In this document: in pieces, positions 16,971-26,336 of the stretch
How positions within the stretch are numbered: position 1 is the stretch's first letter
Layout of the letters: every line of letters begins with the position of its first letter
Assembly: GCA_910578515.1 (NCBI GenBank)
Contig: CAJTQR010000001.1
Span: forward strand, 310,001 to 374,000
Direction: 5' to 3'
Origin: an uncultured Duncaniella sp.
Lineage (GTDB): Bacteria > Bacteroidota > Bacteroidia > Bacteroidales > Muribaculaceae
Length of the DNA stretch: 64,000 bases
Program-made: the position numbers and the translations under genes
Notes under the pieces: model-generated
Told to the model about the DNA's origin: nothing
Database searches by the model: none
Seen by the model: the letters and a program-made list of their open reading frames with translations, nothing else

Positions 16971-18722
16971 ATGAAACTGAAACCAATTATTATCGCAATG
17001 GCTATTGCATCAACCCTTTTCAGCCAAACAAATGTACATGCTGAGGAGGTAAATCTTAAAGTGGTTTCTACCACTGATGTTCATGGAAATTTCTTTCCTT
17101 ATAATTTTATAACTCTTTCCCCGGGAAGCGGCTCACTATCACGTGTTGCTTCCCGCTTGAAAACCATACGTGATTCTATCGGAGAGGAGAACGTTATTCT
17201 TCTTGACGATGGAGACATTCTTCAGGGGCAACCCACGGCTTACTACTATAATTTTATTGATACTGTGTCCCCACACATTGTGGCTCGTATGCTTAAATAC
17301 CTGAAATACGACACTCAGACAATTGGCAACCATGATGTAGAGACCGGACATGCAGTATATGACAGATACCGCAAAGATTTGGCACCAATCCCATTCCTTG
17401 GTGCCAATGTAATTGACAAGGCAACAGGCAAACCATATCTCCAGCCTTATAGTGTAATTAATAAGAATGGCATAAAGATTGTTGTCTTCGGACTACTGAC
17501 ACCAGCTATTCCCGCATGGCTTCCCGAAAATCTTTGGGCGGGACTTGAATTTGAAGATATGGTAGAATCTGCGAAGAAGTGGGTACCTGAAATCATAGAA
17601 AAGGAAAAACCTGATTTATTGATTGGTCTATTTCACGCCGGGCATGACTCATCACGCATGACCGGAGAATGGCGTGAGAATGCATCCCTGCTGGTTGCCG
17701 AACAAGTACCCGGTTTTGATATAATTTTCATGGGACATGACCATCAGGTCTATAATTCTGCATCAATTCCTGGAAAGAACGTCAAACCATTGATATTAAA
17801 TCCAGCCAACAACGCGAATAATCTTGCAGAAGTTGACGTGAAACTTACCATCGAAAATGGGAAAGTTACAAACAAGGTTTTAACCTCTCAGATTACACCG
17901 CTCAACAGTCTTAAACCAGACCAAGAGTTTCTGGATACTTTTGAACCCGAAAGAAAAATTATATATGATTTCGTAACAGAAAAAATTGGCACTGCTACTG
18001 GTGACTTCTCTGTACGAGATGCCTATTTCGGACCATCAGCATTCATGTCATTGCTCCACGATTTGCAGATGCAGATAACTGGCGCTGAAATATCATTTGC
18101 AGCTCCGCTTTCATTTGATGCATTGATTAAAGAAGGAGACCTTCTTATGAGCGATATGTTCACTCTTTATAAGTATGAGAATATGCTCTACACCATGGCT
18201 CTTACCGGTAAGGAGATAAAGGATTATCTTGAAATGAGCTACTCATTGTGGACAGACCAAATGAAATCACCTGACGACCACATGCTGCTTTTTGCAAAAG
18301 GTGACCCGGCAAAAGGTGATTATGCGAAGCTTGAGAATCCAGCTTATAATTTTGATTCAGCCGCAGGAATCAGATACACTGTAGATGTTACAAAACCTCG
18401 TGGCGAAAAGATAAACATCATCTCGATGGCTGACGGTACTCCTTTCCAATATGACAAGACCTATAAAGTTGCAGTAAATTCTTACCGTGGTAATGGTGGT
18501 GGGAATCTGATAACTGAAGGTGCAGGCATTCCTCACTCCGAATTGACTTCAAGAATCCTTTCTTCTACTGATAAAGACCTGAGGTTTTACCTTATAAAAG
18601 CCGTTCAAGAAAGAGGCACAATCTCCCCAAAAGTCACTGACAACTGGCACTTCATACCCGAAAAATGGGTTGAAGGCGCGTCAAAACAAGATAGAAAGAT
18701 TCTATTTCCCGATGAAAAGTGA
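16971..18722 (+). CDS. Secreted 5'-nucleotidase / 2',3'-cyclic-nucleotide phosphodiesterase family
   Basis: 583 residues from ATG 16971 with a signal peptide ending near NVHAEE. The calcineurin-like metallophosphatase domain shows TDVHGNF, DDGDILQG, GNHDVE and GHDHQ, the residues that bind the two metals. The C-terminal 5'-nucleotidase domain (about residues 340-540) has SDMFTLYKYENMLYTMALTG and the substrate-binding NSYRGNGGGN. It would release nucleosides from nucleotides in the periplasm, feeding salvage. The thymidine kinase two genes upstream fits this (inference). A strong terminator follows. Confidence 0.92.
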   Translation: MKLKPIIIAMAIASTLFSQTNVHAEEVNLKVVSTTDVHGNFFPYNFITLSPGSGSLSRVASRLKTIRDSIGEENVILLDDGDILQGQPTAYYYNFIDTVSPHIVARMLKYLKYDTQTIGNHDVETGHAVYDRYRKDLAPIPFLGANVIDKATGKPYLQPYSVINKNGIKIVVFGLLTPAIPAWLPENLWAGLEFEDMVESAKKWVPEIIEKEKPDLLIGLFHAGHDSSRMTGEWRENASLLVAEQVPGFDIIFMGHDHQVYNSASIPGKNVKPLILNPANNANNLAEVDVKLTIENGKVTNKVLTSQITPLNSLKPDQEFLDTFEPERKIIYDFVTEKIGTATGDFSVRDAYFGPSAFMSLLHDLQMQITGAEISFAAPLSFDALIKEGDLLMSDMFTLYKYENMLYTMALTGKEIKDYLEMSYSLWTDQMKSPDDHMLLFAKGDPAKGDYAKLENPAYNFDSAAGIRYTVDVTKPRGEKINIISMADGTPFQYDKTYKVAVNSYRGNGGGNLITEGAGIPHSELTSRILSSTDKDLRFYLIKAVQERGTISPKVTDNWHFIPEKWVEGASKQDRKILFPDEK

Positions 18723-18752
18723 TATTCCCTAACACTGAATAATACATTCTTC

Positions 18753-18790
18753 AGAAAACCGGTTAGCGTTCCACCGCCAACCGGTTTTCT
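18753..18790 (+). terminator. Rho-independent terminator after the 5'-nucleotidase
   Basis: A perfect 12-base stem (18753-18764 with 18779-18790), 14-base loop, followed by TATTTCT, 30 bases past the stop. Confidence 0.75.
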
Positions 18791-18856
18791 TATTTCTACC
18801 ACCGAACTTTTATTATTGAAATCTATCGTCCATAATCTATTCTTAACAAGAATTTC

Positions 18857-18887
18857 TTGAAATTTAGATATAAAAGCATTAAATTTG
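18857..18887 (+). promoter_or_regulatory. Promoter of the thioredoxin-fold lipoprotein gene
   Basis: TTG at 18857-18859, 20 bases, then TAAATTTG at 18880-18887, fitting both boxes of the Bacteroidetes consensus. The ATG at 18923 lies 35 bases downstream, which rules out an upstream in-frame start at 18857. Confidence 0.65.
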
Positions 18888-18922
18888 CACTCCAATTTAC
18901 ATACTTTGAACATTACGTATCA

Positions 18923-20014
18923 ATGAAAACTATATTTAAGGCTCTTGGCATTGGCTCACTTGCATTCCTTGCATCATGCAACAACGGTAATCAATGGAAA
19001 ATCGACGGGAAAATCACAGGTCTGACCGAGAATGATATTGTGATACTTGAAGGGAACAATCAAGGCTATTGGTATCCTATGGATACATTGGAGATGAAAG
19101 CTGACGGTTCGTTCAAATATTCTCATGAAGCTCAAGGATATCCCGATATATACCGTCTACGGGTCAATTCAAGTTCGCTTTATTTCCCTATTGACAGCAT
19201 CGAATCTGTCACCATCACAGCTGAAGCCCCTAACATCGCTGCTAAGCATAGTATAAGCGGCACACCCCAAGCCCGCAATCTGATGATTGTCGACAGTCTT
19301 TTGGTCGATGCAGCTAATCGTCTTGGTGCATCTGCTGTTCCCAACAATGAACCATTGAAGCGCGAACTCGGACAAATGCTCCTGTCAGACCCTGCCGGTA
19401 TAGTAACATACTATATCATCAGTAAGAAAGTAAACGGAACGCCACTGTTTAATCCTGCTGACAAGCAAGACCTCCGGTATATCGGCGCAGTAGCAAATGC
19501 ATTCAATGACCTTCGTCCTGCCGACCCCCGCACTTCTTATCTACGCCGTCTTTTTCTCGCAAATCGAGTTCCGGAAATGCCCGTTGGCAACGATATACAG
19601 GTTACAGAAATCAAAGCTTTCGACATCAAACGTTTTGACAATACTGGTAAAGAATACTCATTGCTTGATTTGACTGAGAGCGGCAAAGTGGTTCTTCTCA
19701 ACTTCACTGCTTATGCTGCAGAGGAATCGCCGGCATTCAATGTCGCATTGAATAAAGTATACGAGAAATACCACAATCAGGGCTTCGAGATATTTCAGGT
19801 ATCACTTGATGAAAATGAGTATGCATGGAAACAAACCGCTAAAAACCTTCCATGGATTACCGTTCTGAATTCCGTCGCCGATGGCACTCAGATTCTTTCA
19901 CAATATAATGTAAGTTCCCTGCCTACTGTATTCCTTTTCAATCGAAATGGCGAACTTGTGGAACGTGTAAATGACATCTCGCAACTCGATGCTGCTATAG
20001 CTAAACTCATTTAA
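18923..20014 (+). CDS. DUF4369/thioredoxin-fold lipoprotein lacking the CxxC
   Basis: 363 residues from ATG 18923 with a lipobox (AFLASC, Cys19). Residues 25-110 match DUF4369 (WKIDGKITGLTENDIVILEG), common at the front of Bacteroidetes thiol-disulfide lipoproteins. The C-terminal 140 residues have the AhpC/TSA-thioredoxin pattern (GKVVLLNFTAYAAEESPAF, then FEIFQVSLDENEYAW and the cis-proline region SSLPTVFLFNRNGELV). Where the redox motif WCxxC should be, the sequence is AYAAEESPAF with no cysteine. It therefore cannot act as a normal thiol oxidoreductase and may be a structural or binding paralogue. The TamB-like gene follows after 10 bases. Confidence 0.85.
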   Translation: MKTIFKALGIGSLAFLASCNNGNQWKIDGKITGLTENDIVILEGNNQGYWYPMDTLEMKADGSFKYSHEAQGYPDIYRLRVNSSSLYFPIDSIESVTITAEAPNIAAKHSISGTPQARNLMIVDSLLVDAANRLGASAVPNNEPLKRELGQMLLSDPAGIVTYYIISKKVNGTPLFNPADKQDLRYIGAVANAFNDLRPADPRTSYLRRLFLANRVPEMPVGNDIQVTEIKAFDIKRFDNTGKEYSLLDLTESGKVVLLNFTAYAAEESPAFNVALNKVYEKYHNQGFEIFQVSLDENEYAWKQTAKNLPWITVLNSVADGTQILSQYNVSSLPTVFLFNRNGELVERVNDISQLDAAIAKLI

Positions 20015-20024
20015 TAAAGCTGAA

Positions 20025-23000
20025 TTGAAAGCTTTTTATAGGATATTAAGGTTTATCCTTGTGACGTTGCTGGTATTGCCTATGGCAGTACCAGCTATCC
20101 TATATATTATGCTTTCGTTTCCTTCCGTGCAACATCAGATTGGGAACCAAGCAGAAAGAGAGCTTTCAAAACTATTTGGGACCGATGTAACTATAGGTGA
20201 AGTCTCAATTGCTCCGTTCAACCGAGTCACACTCTCGGATGTAACGGTCCTTGATGATAATGGAGAGACAGCACTCTACGTTTCTCATCTTGGAGCAGGT
20301 ATTAGTATTGGTGAGTCGCTATGGAATGAACGGATTATTATTTCATATGCTGAGATGATAGACCTCCATTGTAATCTTTACCGTGACTCTATAGGGGCTC
20401 CATTGAATATCCAGCCTATCATTGACCGTTTCAAAAAGAATGACAATAAAGAACCGTCTAAATTCGACCTTGCAATCAACATGGTCGTAATCCGACGTTC
20501 ATCTATTGACTACAATGTAAAGAATCTTCCGGCTCCAACCCCACGTATATTTGATATAAACCACATATCAGTATCTGATTTCAGAGCTGACTTATGTGCT
20601 CCGCGTATTTCCAACGGAAAGTTTGAAGTAGAAATCAAAAGATTAGCTGCTATAGAACGAAGCGGCTTTTCATTAAATGAATTTACCTCTGATATTGTTG
20701 TCGACACACTCACTACAACTATAAGTAACTTCAAGATTGCCTTACCACAGACTGAAATTCTCTTAGGTGAAATTTCAGCAACTTCTCCTCTTAATAAATC
20801 ATTCAACCTCGCTACGGCTATTACTTCTCCCATCTCAATTCTGGATGGAAGTCATATAGCTCTAAAAGACCTTACTCCATTTATCCCTAAAATGGAAAAT
20901 ATCGATGCTACATTTTATCTGGAATTTATGGCGGAGGGAACGTTAGACGATTTAATTATCAAAAAACTTAATATTGCCGATAATAACAATGACTTTTGGC
21001 TCGAAGGGACCGGAAATGCACATTATCTAACAAAAGGACGTGACAGCCTATCTTTTGACCTCCGTGAATTTGACCTTGGTCTAAGTGTTGAAGCGTTAGC
21101 TAAATATTCTGCAATACCTGGTAGCCCGCTGTCTCGCACGTACAATAGTGTGAAACCTTTCACCCCACTTGGCGTTATAAATATGCTCGGTGAGATTTCT
21201 GGTTCACCTAAACATTTGGATTTTAATGGAGAGATTAGGACAGAATGCGGCAATATTGGAATGGATTGCGGCATATTCCGTATTTCAAAAAATTCGCCGT
21301 TGAAAATAGATGGTGTGGTAGAGACTGAGAAATTCAACCCTTCACTCCTTGATAAAAATTTATCAAAACTTACCACCATCACCTTCGATGCAATTTTCGA
21401 TATTGCAATAGCACGTAATGGTAATATTGATGGGACAACTGAGATAAATATTCCTCATATCGAATTTGGGGGGTATACTTATACCGATATTTCCGGGAAT
21501 GCTAAATTTAGCGGGAATCATGTTGATGGGAAATTGGCATCCAACTCCCCACTTCTTGATTTTTCCATACATGGCGGAGGTGACATTAGTGGCAAAAATC
21601 CAAAAACTGAATTTTTTGCTAACATAAACAATATTTCCCTCACTCCATTTATAGCCGATGGTCCGTACAAAGATTTTTCAATCGCAGTCGACATCGATGC
21701 TTCTATTCTCGGTCGTACTCCTGACAATGTCACCGGTTGGGTTAAAATATCCGACTTGAATTTTTCTGATGGAAAAGACAAAACAATATCCCTATCATAT
21801 ATTGACATTGATGCTGCAAAAGAGGATTCATTGCGCAATTTGTCTCTACATAGTGCCCCGATTGATGCAGATATCAAAGGGGTATTCTCCTTTGCATCAT
21901 TACCGACGGAGTTGAAAAAGATTGTTGGCTCTATCTATCCGGCTCTGATACCGACCTCAGATATGGCAGCTCAATCTGGTCCGACTACGGATATGAATCT
22001 TAACATCAACCTTAAAGAAGACACCGTACTTTCTCGCTTCTTCAAATTGCCAGTTGATATAATATATCCAGTGAAGTTAAACGCTATAGCAAAAGCAGCC
22101 AACGGATTAATCGGATTCGAGCTTGACGCTCCATACCTGAGACAAAAGAACAAACTAATAGAAAACACAGCTATAAGCGGGTTCATTGATGCTGCAAATG
22201 ATTCATCATTAGTCACTATTAAGACATCATTCCCCACTAAGAATGGCATGATGGATTTAAATGTAACATCGGGTGGGGGTAATGATTCCATTCTAACAGA
22301 TATTCTATGGAAGATAAACCGCAAAGAGGATTTCCATGGACAGCTAAATTTTCTTACCACATTTAATCGGGAAGAAGAGAACAACGAGCTTACAACAGAC
22401 ATAAATTTTCACTCCACCAAATTGATATTCAATGATTCTGCGTGGACTGTCAATCCTGGGCATATCAACATTCGACCGGGGTATGTCTCTATATCTGATT
22501 TTGGCGGCGGTCGTGCAGAACAATCATTGAGCATCAATGGTATAGCGGGCACTGACTCAACCAATCGTGTTGTGGTATCACTCAACCACATAGACCTTGA
22601 CTATATCTTCGAGACTCTAAACATAGGCGAAGCTGTGATGTTCGGAGGACGAGCAACCGGAGATTTTTATGGCTCTGCCCTCCTGTCCAAAGAACCCGTA
22701 TTATATACCCCAAGCCTTAAAGTTCAGTCTCTCAAATATAATTTCTGTGAGATGGGCGATGGCGATATCAAGAGCCATTGGGATAATAGTACCAAATCAA
22801 TTGGCATCGATGCCATAATCACACAGCGAAATGGCTCACGCTCTATCATCAATGGCTATATCCGACCGTTTACTGAAGAATTAGATTTCAAATTCAACGC
22901 CAATAAAGCTCCGGTCGGGTTTATGCTCCCGTTTATGTCGGCATTTACATCAAAGATTGCTGGGGAAGTATCGGGGAACGCTCATCTGTTCGGCACCTTC

Positions 23001-24629
23001 AAGGATTTGGATATGACCGGTGATATATTCCTTCAGGACCTTAGTATGAAGCTCGACTTCACAAATACCACCTATACCACAACCGACTCAGTTCATATTA
23101 CCCCCGGTCTTATAAAATTCAGCGATGTTGAGCTGAAAGACAAATATGGTAAAACAGCCAAACTAAGCGGATACGTGGCTCACGAATTTTTCCATAATCC
23201 TACATTTAAATTCAACGTCAATAATGCAAAAGACTTCTTGGTGTATGATGTGGAGGAAAATGCCACCGAAGACCCATGGTATGGCCGAATTTTCGGAAAT
23301 GGAAGTGCATCAGTAACAGGAGTACCAGGGAAAGTGGATATAGGGGTCACTATGACCACGGCACCTAAATCAACCTTCACATTTGTGCTCAGTGATGCTG
23401 AAAACGCAATGGAATATGATTTTATCACGCTTCGTGACCGTGATGCAGCTAAAAAGGATTCAATTGCCGCACTTAATGCCCCGCCATTGATAGTGCGACA
23501 GCTTAAAGAGCGCATCAAGCAACAAGAATCCAGCCCATCGCTGTACGCCATGGAGTTCAATGTCGATATAACGCCATCTGCTACTATGAACTTGATTATG
23601 GACCCTGTTGGAGGTGATAAGATAGTAGCGAATGGTTCAGGTCATTTACGTATGACCTATAGCTCCGATGGAGACCTACGCATGTATGGTGACTATACAT
23701 TGCAACGCGGGTCATATAATTTCACGTTGCAGGATATCATTATCAAAGATTTTACCATCAAGGAAGGGAGCCGTATATCTTTCCTTGGTGACCCTTACGC
23801 CGCTCAGCTAAACATAGCTGCAAGCTATACTGTAAATGCAAACTTAAGTGACCTGGATGAATCATTCCTTGAGGACAAAGAATTGAACCGAACAAACGTT
23901 CCGGTAGAAGCTCTTCTGAATGTACGTGGTGACATGCGTCAACCTGAACTTGCATTTGACCTTGACTTCCCGACCCTGACACGTGATACCTACCGTAAAG
24001 TCCGTTCAATCGTCTCCACAGAAGATATGATGAACAGACAAATCATCTATCTGCTTGCCCTTAATAGGTTCTATACCCCGGACTATATGTCGACAACACA
24101 TGGTAATGAACTTGTATCAGTTGCGTCATCCACCATATCCTCACGTCTTGGCTCCATGCTTGGTCAGCTGAGTGACAATTGGAGTATCGCACCTAATATC
24201 CGAAGCGATAGAGGTGACTTCTCGGATGTAGAAGTTGATGTGGCACTTTCGAGTCATCTTCTTAATAACCGCCTTCTGTTTAACGGTAATTTCGGATATC
24301 GCGACAAAGCTCTCAACAATAATAGTTTTATTGGAGACTTTGATATCCGCTACCTCCTCAACAGAGCCGGGACAATACAGCTGAAAGCATATAATCGTTA
24401 TAACGACCAAAACTACTATCTTAAGAGTGCATTAACCACGCAAGGAGTTGGAATTGTATTTAAACGTGATTTCGACAACATATTCTCATTCCTTCGTCGT
24501 AAGAAAAAGACAGAAAATAAGAGTAATCCTGAGGAAAACGAGAATAAGGAAAATAACGACAGCGTTACAATAGTCATAAAAGAGACCGAGGAGATTATTC
24601 CTAATTCCACAAAGGATAAAAAGAATTAG
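20025..24629 (+). CDS. TamB/AsmA-like translocation and assembly protein
   Basis: 1534 residues, one N-terminal membrane helix (about residues 6-30) and then a very long repetitive beta-strand region expected to form a hydrophobic groove across the periplasm. The C-terminal 300 residues match the TamB (DUF490) domain: LRMYGDYTLQRGSYNFTLQD, then RQIIYLLALNRFY and GNFGYRDK. TamB-type proteins move phospholipid or help insert outer-membrane proteins (family knowledge). No ATG is available at the start; a TTG at 20025 gives the membrane helix and follows an in-frame stop at 19998. It lies 10 bases after the thioredoxin-fold gene. The tail is Glu/Lys/Asn-rich. Confidence 0.88.
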   Translation: MKAFYRILRFILVTLLVLPMAVPAILYIMLSFPSVQHQIGNQAERELSKLFGTDVTIGEVSIAPFNRVTLSDVTVLDDNGETALYVSHLGAGISIGESLWNERIIISYAEMIDLHCNLYRDSIGAPLNIQPIIDRFKKNDNKEPSKFDLAINMVVIRRSSIDYNVKNLPAPTPRIFDINHISVSDFRADLCAPRISNGKFEVEIKRLAAIERSGFSLNEFTSDIVVDTLTTTISNFKIALPQTEILLGEISATSPLNKSFNLATAITSPISILDGSHIALKDLTPFIPKMENIDATFYLEFMAEGTLDDLIIKKLNIADNNNDFWLEGTGNAHYLTKGRDSLSFDLREFDLGLSVEALAKYSAIPGSPLSRTYNSVKPFTPLGVINMLGEISGSPKHLDFNGEIRTECGNIGMDCGIFRISKNSPLKIDGVVETEKFNPSLLDKNLSKLTTITFDAIFDIAIARNGNIDGTTEINIPHIEFGGYTYTDISGNAKFSGNHVDGKLASNSPLLDFSIHGGGDISGKNPKTEFFANINNISLTPFIADGPYKDFSIAVDIDASILGRTPDNVTGWVKISDLNFSDGKDKTISLSYIDIDAAKEDSLRNLSLHSAPIDADIKGVFSFASLPTELKKIVGSIYPALIPTSDMAAQSGPTTDMNLNINLKEDTVLSRFFKLPVDIIYPVKLNAIAKAANGLIGFELDAPYLRQKNKLIENTAISGFIDAANDSSLVTIKTSFPTKNGMMDLNVTSGGGNDSILTDILWKINRKEDFHGQLNFLTTFNREEENNELTTDINFHSTKLIFNDSAWTVNPGHINIRPGYVSISDFGGGRAEQSLSINGIAGTDSTNRVVVSLNHIDLDYIFETLNIGEAVMFGGRATGDFYGSALLSKEPVLYTPSLKVQSLKYNFCEMGDGDIKSHWDNSTKSIGIDAIITQRNGSRSIINGYIRPFTEELDFKFNANKAPVGFMLPFMSAFTSKIAGEVSGNAHLFGTFKDLDMTGDIFLQDLSMKLDFTNTTYTTTDSVHITPGLIKFSDVELKDKYGKTAKLSGYVAHEFFHNPTFKFNVNNAKDFLVYDVEENATEDPWYGRIFGNGSASVTGVPGKVDIGVTMTTAPKSTFTFVLSDAENAMEYDFITLRDRDAAKKDSIAALNAPPLIVRQLKERIKQQESSPSLYAMEFNVDITPSATMNLIMDPVGGDKIVANGSGHLRMTYSSDGDLRMYGDYTLQRGSYNFTLQDIIIKDFTIKEGSRISFLGDPYAAQLNIAASYTVNANLSDLDESFLEDKELNRTNVPVEALLNVRGDMRQPELAFDLDFPTLTRDTYRKVRSIVSTEDMMNRQIIYLLALNRFYTPDYMSTTHGNELVSVASSTISSRLGSMLGQLSDNWSIAPNIRSDRGDFSDVEVDVALSSHLLNNRLLFNGNFGYRDKALNNNSFIGDFDIRYLLNRAGTIQLKAYNRYNDQNYYLKSALTTQGVGIVFKRDFDNIFSFLRRKKKTENKSNPEENENKENNDSVTIVIKETEEIIPNSTKDKKN

Positions 24630-24653
24630 ATATCTTTCTATATGTCCGTATTC

Positions 24654-26306
24654 TTATTTATCAATGATTATTTCGTCTAATCTTACCGGGGTGTTATGGT
24701 CAGATAAATAAAGAGCGATTTTACGTGGCTCATATTCCGGAGACATCAAGGATGCTCTGATATCTAATTTATCTGTTTTAATTCCGGCAAGATTAATAGC
24801 GGTGGGGCAGAATGACCGCGAAGTAGATATATTAGCGGCAAAATTCTTTTTAGCTGCTTCGTAAGCATCGTTATACCGACTTATATACACCTCAGATAGC
24901 CACGCCAACATCGGTACATGAAGCTGATAATAGGTAGGAAGAGGAGAGGCATGAAGGAATCTGGAGCTTCCATTATCGAAAATATCCTCCCCATGGTCAG
25001 ATGTATAGAGCAGTCCAGCTGAAGTATCATCCAGAGACTCTAATTTTTTTATGCATGACATTATAAAAAAGTCGGTTGCCACTATCGTGTTGTCATAGGC
25101 ATTAATAAGTTTCTCTCTCTCACTTTTCATAGCTTCCGAGTAGTCATCAGGCTTGAAATGAGCATATTTTGCATCGTATCTATCTCGATAATTAAAATGT
25201 GACCCATAAGTATGCAACACAATCAATTGTTTGCGATTATTCTGAGCCAATACCATATCGACAATAGGTAATAAATCCATGTCACTGAATTGCGTGGGAT
25301 TCATGAACGACGAATCATCAGTCTGCTCCCGTACAAATATTGTAGTGTCACTCTCTTCTCCAAAAAAGTCAATGAAAGAGTGATTATACCTTTGATTGGA
25401 AATAAATGCAGTGGCATATCCTGCTTCCTTAAATGCCGTGATAAGGCTTTTTGTCTTATATATCTCTTTATCAAAATCAGTTGCATCAACCGGGCTCAGA
25501 AGCATCGGGACACTCTTGTGTGTGGTATTGCTTTCACTCATTGCTCTCCCTGATACCAATATATCATCACGTTGTGAGAGTAGCGGATTAGTATTTCTTT
25601 CATAACCAAGTATATTCCAATTATCCGCACGTGAGGTTTCACCAATTATAAGGATATATACTTCTTGTTCTTCCGACGGGTGAGTAGGGATAGAATTATA
25701 TTTGTAACTATCGGAAGTGACATAGTAATTACCTGTACGCACAGTCCTGTCACAAGCCAAGTATACATTATATAAAGCATTTACGGGATATAAATCTCTC
25801 TTGATTGCATAATTGGAAGAAAAGATATAGCTGCACACCATAAAAAACATGCCAATCGCAGCGATTCCGTAGCCTACCCAACGGTTTACTTTAAGAAATC
25901 CGCGTGCAAGATACAATTTTCTCTTAATAAAAATAATCGCACATATCAATGGAGGAAGATACATCACAGCTATAATTCCAAGAATCGGCACCATACTGCC
26001 TAATAATTCGGAAACTTCCGCACTATTAGTTGTTGCAACATTCAGAAACATATCAACTGCAATCACGCTCCGTCCATAAAGGCTCAACAACACTATCTGG
26101 AAAGCGCCCAAAAATACAAACGGGAACATAAACCAAATAGTGCGTCCAATCTTTGGCGAGATACTCATCATTATTAAGTAAGCGCCTAATGGTAACAACA
26201 CATTTGCAAATGCGGCGGTAAACCCCATCGGTTCCAGTACCGATAAGCATACATTTGGTACAATCAAGACCAAAAGAAATATGTAGAATAGTAATTTTCG
26301 CTGCAT
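24654..26306 (-). CDS. Phosphoethanolamine transferase (EptA/sulfatase family)
   Basis: 550 residues from ATG 26306 (a TTG six bases up is possible). About five membrane helices fill residues 1-165, then a periplasmic alkaline-phosphatase-like domain. The nucleophile lies in GETSRADNWNILGYERNTNP (Thr224), and metal ligands in TSDHGEDIFD and the SRFLHASP region. Enzymes of this family move phosphoethanolamine from phosphatidylethanolamine onto lipid A or other glycans, lowering negative charge and often raising resistance to cationic peptides. The gene converges on the TamB-like gene with 24 bases between stops and starts 30 bases after the barrel-protein gene, so those two are probably an operon. 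Confidence 0.9.
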   Translation of the reverse strand: MQRKLLFYIFLLVLIVPNVCLSVLEPMGFTAAFANVLLPLGAYLIMMSISPKIGRTIWFMFPFVFLGAFQIVLLSLYGRSVIAVDMFLNVATTNSAEVSELLGSMVPILGIIAVMYLPPLICAIIFIKRKLYLARGFLKVNRWVGYGIAAIGMFFMVCSYIFSSNYAIKRDLYPVNALYNVYLACDRTVRTGNYYVTSDSYKYNSIPTHPSEEQEVYILIIGETSRADNWNILGYERNTNPLLSQRDDILVSGRAMSESNTTHKSVPMLLSPVDATDFDKEIYKTKSLITAFKEAGYATAFISNQRYNHSFIDFFGEESDTTIFVREQTDDSSFMNPTQFSDMDLLPIVDMVLAQNNRKQLIVLHTYGSHFNYRDRYDAKYAHFKPDDYSEAMKSEREKLINAYDNTIVATDFFIMSCIKKLESLDDTSAGLLYTSDHGEDIFDNGSSRFLHASPLPTYYQLHVPMLAWLSEVYISRYNDAYEAAKKNFAANISTSRSFCPTAINLAGIKTDKLDIRASLMSPEYEPRKIALYLSDHNTPVRLDEIIIDK

Positions 26307-26336
26307 AACCAAATCTGTTTTAATCCCCCCAATTTA

